NCBI GenBank assembly: GCA_031308135.1
Contig: JAHLJT010009436.1
Location: forward strand, 120,877,608-120,941,607
Length of the DNA stretch: 64,000 nt
Direction: 5' to 3'
From: Acheta domesticus
Lineage: Eukaryota > Arthropoda > Insecta > Orthoptera > Gryllidae
Part shown: positions 58,981 through 64,000 of the stretch, one piece after another
Layout of the letters: each line of letters starts with the position of its first letter
Position numbering within the stretch: the first letter of the stretch is position 1
Made by a program: the position numbers and the translations under genes
Notes under the pieces: model-generated
What the model was told of the DNA's origin: nothing
The model's input: the letters and a program-made list of their open reading frames with translations, nothing else
The model's database searches: none

Positions 58981-61780
58981 GAACCTCCGGGGGTGTGAAC
59001 ATCTTCATATTTCAGCACGCGATTCCTCCAGAGCTTCCCTTCTCGTCCGCCCACTCACACGCAAACAGAGCATGTCGATTCTTATCCCGTAACAAATACA
59101 CCTCTTCTACACCCTCCGAGACAGCCAGACTTCCCGCCACAAAGCCGTATCATCCCCGGTCCGGTCGCGTGCATCCTTTCGCAACGCTGGATGCCTGCCG
59201 CCGCGCGGCGCGGCGCGGAGGGCCCGAGGCCCGGCCAGAGGAACCGAAAGCGGTCGGCCTACTGCATGTGCATAATGAAGTGGCCTCGTGACCGACGACC
59301 GACACGCGATCTCCACGTCCAATAACAAAGCGGCGACAAAGCGAGCAAGCGACGGCAGGGGATTCCGCCACCCCTCCTCCGCTCGGCTGCCGCGGCGCGG
59401 CGCGGCTCCGCTCAGCAACTCTCCCTAATGGAAGCCGGATCGGTAGCGCGTAAACCCTCCAAACGAGATCCGTGCCCGACACCGGCAATGCGTTAACTGC
59501 CAAGCAGCATTCAATAGCTATATCATAACGGCAACAAAAGCCGCGTTCCAGTGTTGATGCTCGCTCAGGACGAACGCGCGGGCGGGGAATGCATCAGGGA
59601 CGTTCGCGCATTCCTAGACTAATCATCGCTCGCGCCGGGTTGTTCCGCCAGCAGCATTATTCCCGGAATCCTGTAACCTATTGTTGTCCCGGCTCTTTCG
59701 CTATCCGCGTATGCGCTGTTTCAGAATACTTTAACAAGCATGAGAATTATGACGAGAGTATAATATTAATGGAACACACACACTTCCTTTCAAATTATAC
59801 GGGGAGTCATATTTACTCAGAGAAATGTAAAAATAAACCAAGAGCTTTCAGTGCGAACATCCATTTATATTCTCAACAAAGAGGATTTTCTTCACCTTTC
59901 TGAAGTTAACGCTGCATCATCTCCGTCGTTAGTACTCGTATAATCAGGATCTCCATTCTCTGTTCCCACAAACCCAGCTCTCTCATTTAGAGAACTCGGA
60001 ATATAAATGACACACGACGGCTCTCGCCCGACACATTTATCGCTCCAGCAGCACGATACGTTCTCGAATCTCCAGGCTCGAGCACGCCGCAAAGCTAATA
60101 GCTATTTTATGCATTCCCCTGCCGGCTTCCCAGCAAATATCCCAGCGCCGTAGAAGGCAAAGGCCTAACTACAGCGGCGCGGGCGCGACTGCTCTGCACC
60201 ACGCCCAGGCCCCTTTCTCGAAGCGTCATCAGGTACACCGCCGTCTTGGGACAATGGAGAAGGGTCCCGCTTGAACAGTACGACGTTGAAGCCCGAAGCC
60301 TCTGACATGGGCGTAATGCTCGCCTTGTCCTCGTGGTCGTCGTCGAGGTCAGCGCTTCTGCCAACACACTCAGCCTCCAATCCGGCTGCTCGCGCAACTC
60401 TGCTCTGCATCCCTAAATTCTAAACCTTGCCTTCGTCATTGCTCAACATCAGCCTCCGTTTGCCCTTGCCGTTCCACACATCCACTGTGTCCTCCATCTC
60501 CCTCTGTCAGCCGCATCGTCGCCATAGTCTCCTTGCATATCCGTTGCCACGGTCGTCGCCTCAGACGCCGCAGCCGCCCTTGTCGCCATAGAGTCGACAT
60601 CGCTCGACGTCCACAGTCTGCGCGCGGCTCATCCCGCAGCAGTTTCTGCCATTGGCGCCGCCTGCGCTTCTGCCGCTGCCGTTGCGCTTTCTGTTTGCTT
60701 CTCTAACTGGCGCGGAGGGCTCCGGGGCTGACGTCGTCTGCTTCAGAGCCTCCGGCGCCGCCTCCCATTCTCCGATGGTAATTACACCCCGAAGCAAAAC
60801 ACGTCAGGGCGACGCCCACCCCAGTCTTCAACCTCCACCCCGCCGCCGCACCCTTGGGGAAAAGACGCAGGCGGGGCGCCTGCGTCGTGCCGATAGTTTC
60901 GGGAAACGCCTCCAACCCGCGTCGCTCCTTAACATCATTATTCCAGCGAGCGGAGTAATTTCTCAAATGTTGCAAGGACCATTACCCGCCTATACAACGG
61001 GTAATGCCCGCTGTCGGCGCCGGCTCACGCGACTCCCCGCGGTCATTAATTTCTTGAGAAGTCCGATAACTCAACATTAGGACAAAACCGTGTTAAAATC
61101 AGCGGCGAGGGTGGCGGCCGGGGGTAAGGAGGCAGGCGACGGCACCGCTGCCGTCTTTCGACAGTTTGATGCGGGGATGATGTACGACCTACAAGAGGAC
61201 TCAGATTATGTTTCTGCTGTTACCGCGTCGCTCACGCTCTACTCTTTCACGACGCCCATGTAGCCATCCGCTTCCGGCTCTACATAATTCTATAGCTTGT
61301 AATTCTTATCCCACTCAAAGTCTCATCGTTCTACTCGGTTTCATCTTCGTTCTCATTCACGAGAATTCTCCACTTCTCCACCGTCTTCTTTTGTGTCGCG
61401 TCGCCTACAGCCCAAGGCGGACCAAAGCTTGGCAGGGTAAAACAGGAAGGAGTGGGGAGGGGCGGGTCTGGGCTGGGCGGGGAGAGAGGGGAGGGCCGAA
61501 GCGGGACAAGACGGCGAATGGTGCAGAGGCGACGCGCTGAAAAATGAGACAGCCGGCGCCCGCTCCGGTCCTGGTGTCGCCCCCGCCTTCTCCGCTTCCG
61601 AGTGCTTCCCGGCCCCGTGCCCGCTCTCCCCTGACCACTCCACCCTTTCACGTCCCCGCGCGACGGGCCGCGCGTCGCGTCCACGCGTTTCATTATTCAC
61701 GCGTTATCAGCAAACGGCGCAGGTCCCGGCGAGGGCTCGGGTCGGATTGTGAGACATAAACGAGGATACGATGCCCGCGA
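58981..61780. other. CpG-rich islands, non-coding
   Basis: GC-rich at 58981-59720 and 60000-61780, with CGCGGCGCGGCGCGG-type runs at 59200 and 59395. A pyrimidine-rich stretch at 60430-60720 has scrambled GCC/CGC triplets. Many overlapping ORFs have no domain. Confidence 0.55.
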
Positions 61781-64000
61781 TGAATGTTTTATCGTGTGCG
61801 GCGGTATTTCTTCTTCGAGGGCGTTCCAGTAGCAAACAGAAAAGCTCGAGGCGGTCGAAACCTCTAAATAACTTATGTTCCTAAAGGTTGTCGTCACAAA
61901 TCTATGTCCACTTTCTTCCACTTCAAGTATTTGGTATACAGTCCACAGTTTTACTTACACGACTGCTATAATTCGTGAAGCAATTTCCTTTAAGTGGACA
62001 ATGCTGACGTACTGAAAGAGAAACAATCATGTGCACTCACTATAATAAGATGTTTTAAAATTCAAACAACTCACCGTCCCAATTGCAGTACACTCTATTT
62101 TCAGAATCCTAATCGTTTTTGCGCAAAGAATAGCACGTATTTTCTAAGAAAATAAATACCAGCTCTTAAATTTCTTCTTTCTTCAATTCTATTTCTACAA
62201 TTAATATATGTTCACAAATTCTCATAATACTCAAAATTCTAAAAGTAGATTTGTTTTTAGCAGAGAATTTACAAACACGCAATCCACGAATGAAGTGGGT
62301 AACCCAAGGGACGACCTCCACTTGCGTTACTGTCTACTACACATGCTTGTTTTTAACGAACACAGTCAATCAGCGAAATTCATGAAGCACTGTAACTAAA
62401 TGAGTCCAAAATAAAATAAACTTGCAGATACTTAAAGTAATGCCCTACCAAAGTAATGAGGCATAATGAGATGTCTCGATGTTCATGCAGAAGAACCGAA
62501 TGTATTTCTATATGAAAAGTCTCCTCAAAAAGATCGTTAATTGATTCTGTACCCTCAAGTTGCACTGCAGACACGAGATGATGAAAACAATTATTCGAAA
62601 TGCATTTTTTTAAAATAGTAACCAGGAATCTGAAAATTATAAAAAATACAAAAATATAATAAATATGAGGAAATTTGAAACATAGCGAAATTTAATTGAA
62701 GTCTGAATAAAGATTTTTTTTTTGAAAGATAGTAAAAGCTACCCGAAACAACCAAACGAGAAGAAATTAAGAGAATAGGAAGAAGCCCAACTTTTATTTT
62801 ACCTTTCACAAGAATGCGTCGCGTCTTTCTCGGTCTAGCCCAACATGGTTGATATTCATTCACCACACTGAGCACCTTCACTCACTCGGGCAGTGTCGTG
62901 GACAACATTGAGGGAATATTACCATTTAGAAAATACAAATAAAAATAGATACATTAATTTTATCAATTTTCACTTTTTCTGATACTCAGAAATCTAATTA
63001 TCTTTTCTAGAAAATCATACTAAGTAATACGAAAAAATACATTACGACAAAAATGTCAACTAAATGTTGATTTTGGTGATGTAAACAAGCCACTAACTTT
63101 CCATTTTTTGGCGTATTATAAATGACTAGTATACGCTTAGTGCCTTCTTAAGCAAGAAGTCTCCTTTCGACTTATAAATGTGGTACTGAAACGTATATCA
63201 GAGAGAATATTCTTTATATTTCAGAACTTATTTGTTTTACAAGAAAGTGTAATGCTTAAAGATATCCTTTCTTGAAAAAACATTCACAGCAATATATTAA
63301 AATTACAACTAAAGGTAAAGCTTTGTTCAGCTTCATTTAATAAACACCGAAACACAACATATTTCACAGAGATAATACAAATTATTGTACAAGTTCATCG
63401 TAAATGCTTGCTGAAGATTGACAATGTTTAATTCATACACTGTCAATGGCAGTTAATGAGACGCCTTCACATGTGATTAAAGAAGTTTTGAGATCGATAA
63501 AAGAGCTATGACTTTACAGGAAATTCGAAACTTGTAATACTAACCTAACTTAATATTTCATGTACCGCATTTAATATTACATCGTAAGAACTAGAATTAA
63601 TGGGAGCAAGAATATCACAAAACATATCTACCAATATTTTAACGAGTGTATTAGAACATTAGAAATATATTTTGATATACGAGAGATTACCAATCGAATA
63701 TGCATTAATGGAAACCATGCCAAAATAAGGGGGACAATTGGATGAATGATAATTCAAAGTCATTAAAATAGTGGGAGAATGTTTCCCTCGAAGAAAGAAA
63801 GTAAACAAAGTGTAAGGAACGAGAAAAGTGCAAAGAAAACAAACTCGACATTGATAATGTTAGCAATAACAGAACATACCGTCAAGTACAACAGAGGCAC
63901 AAAGAATTCAAAAATATAACAAAAACCTACGGAAATGTAGAAAATACAGAAATGGAGAGTTGATCCATCGGGGATTAGACGAAGGGCAAACACCATGCTC
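61781..64000. other. AT-rich DNA, nothing recognised
   Basis: No ORF above 100 codons and no element is recognised. Confidence 0.55.

Noticed and set aside
10566..59940. Apparent enrichment of TACTCGT/TACTCGTA
   Set aside because: About 12 heptamers against roughly 8 expected; not convincing.
1..64000. CRISPR array, bacterial operon, endogenous virus, homeobox or other host coding exon
   Set aside because: No spaced identical repeats, no operon structure, no viral enzyme motifs outside the transposons, and no recognisable conserved host domain in any frame; short exons could still be missed by eye.

Overview
The window looks like non-coding DNA from a large insect genome. It has an AT-rich background, more than twenty short CpG-rich islands, simple repeats and decayed transposable elements, and no intact host protein gene that I can recognise. 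The assignment to an insect is an inference. It rests on the Helitron type, on a tRNA-derived SINE whose central domain resembles SINEs of cockroaches, termites and stick insects, and on a mariner-type transposase relic. I cannot name the species.

The clearest feature is one Helitron at 52319-57875. It begins with TC, ends with CTAG behind a GC-rich hairpin, and sits between a host A and T. It carries a Rep/helicase gene (zinc-finger-like N-terminus, HUH rolling-circle Rep, Pif1-like helicase). The gene is broken by seven frame changes and a nonsense codon at 54960, and the Walker B glutamate is replaced by lysine. The HUH and tandem-tyrosine Rep motifs are intact.

Other mobile DNA is older. 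There is a SINE on the minus strand at 25381-25706 with an 11-bp candidate target duplication, and a mariner-type transposase fragment on the minus strand at 34309-34725 with two nonsense codons. An 84-bp foldback element lies at 58372-58455. Unidentified repeat pairs lie at 21.2/24.1 kb and 22.5/22.8 kb.

Layout: 1-1.38 kb AT-rich; 1.38-4.27 kb islands ending in a G4-type tract; 4.3-7.1 kb AT-rich; 7.1-8.4 kb islands; 8.4-11.1 kb AT-rich with microsatellites and a 15-bp minisatellite; 11.1-11.9 kb island; 12-15.2 kb AT-rich, holding a pre-miRNA-like hairpin at 14861-14940; 15.2-18.9 kb islands; 19-25 kb AT-rich with old repeats; 25-34.7 kb mixed, with SINE, hairpins, islands and mariner relic; 35-51.3 kb alternating AT-rich DNA and islands; 52.3-57.9 kb Helitron; 58.2-58.5 kb structured and foldback DNA; 59-61.8 kb islands; 61.8-64 kb AT-rich.

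The islands resemble clustered cis-regulatory DNA of a developmental locus, but that is an inference. I did not find a demonstrably new multi-gene system. The most testable novelties are the 14.9-kb hairpin, the 58.4-kb foldback, the twin hairpins at 28.1 kb and the island array.
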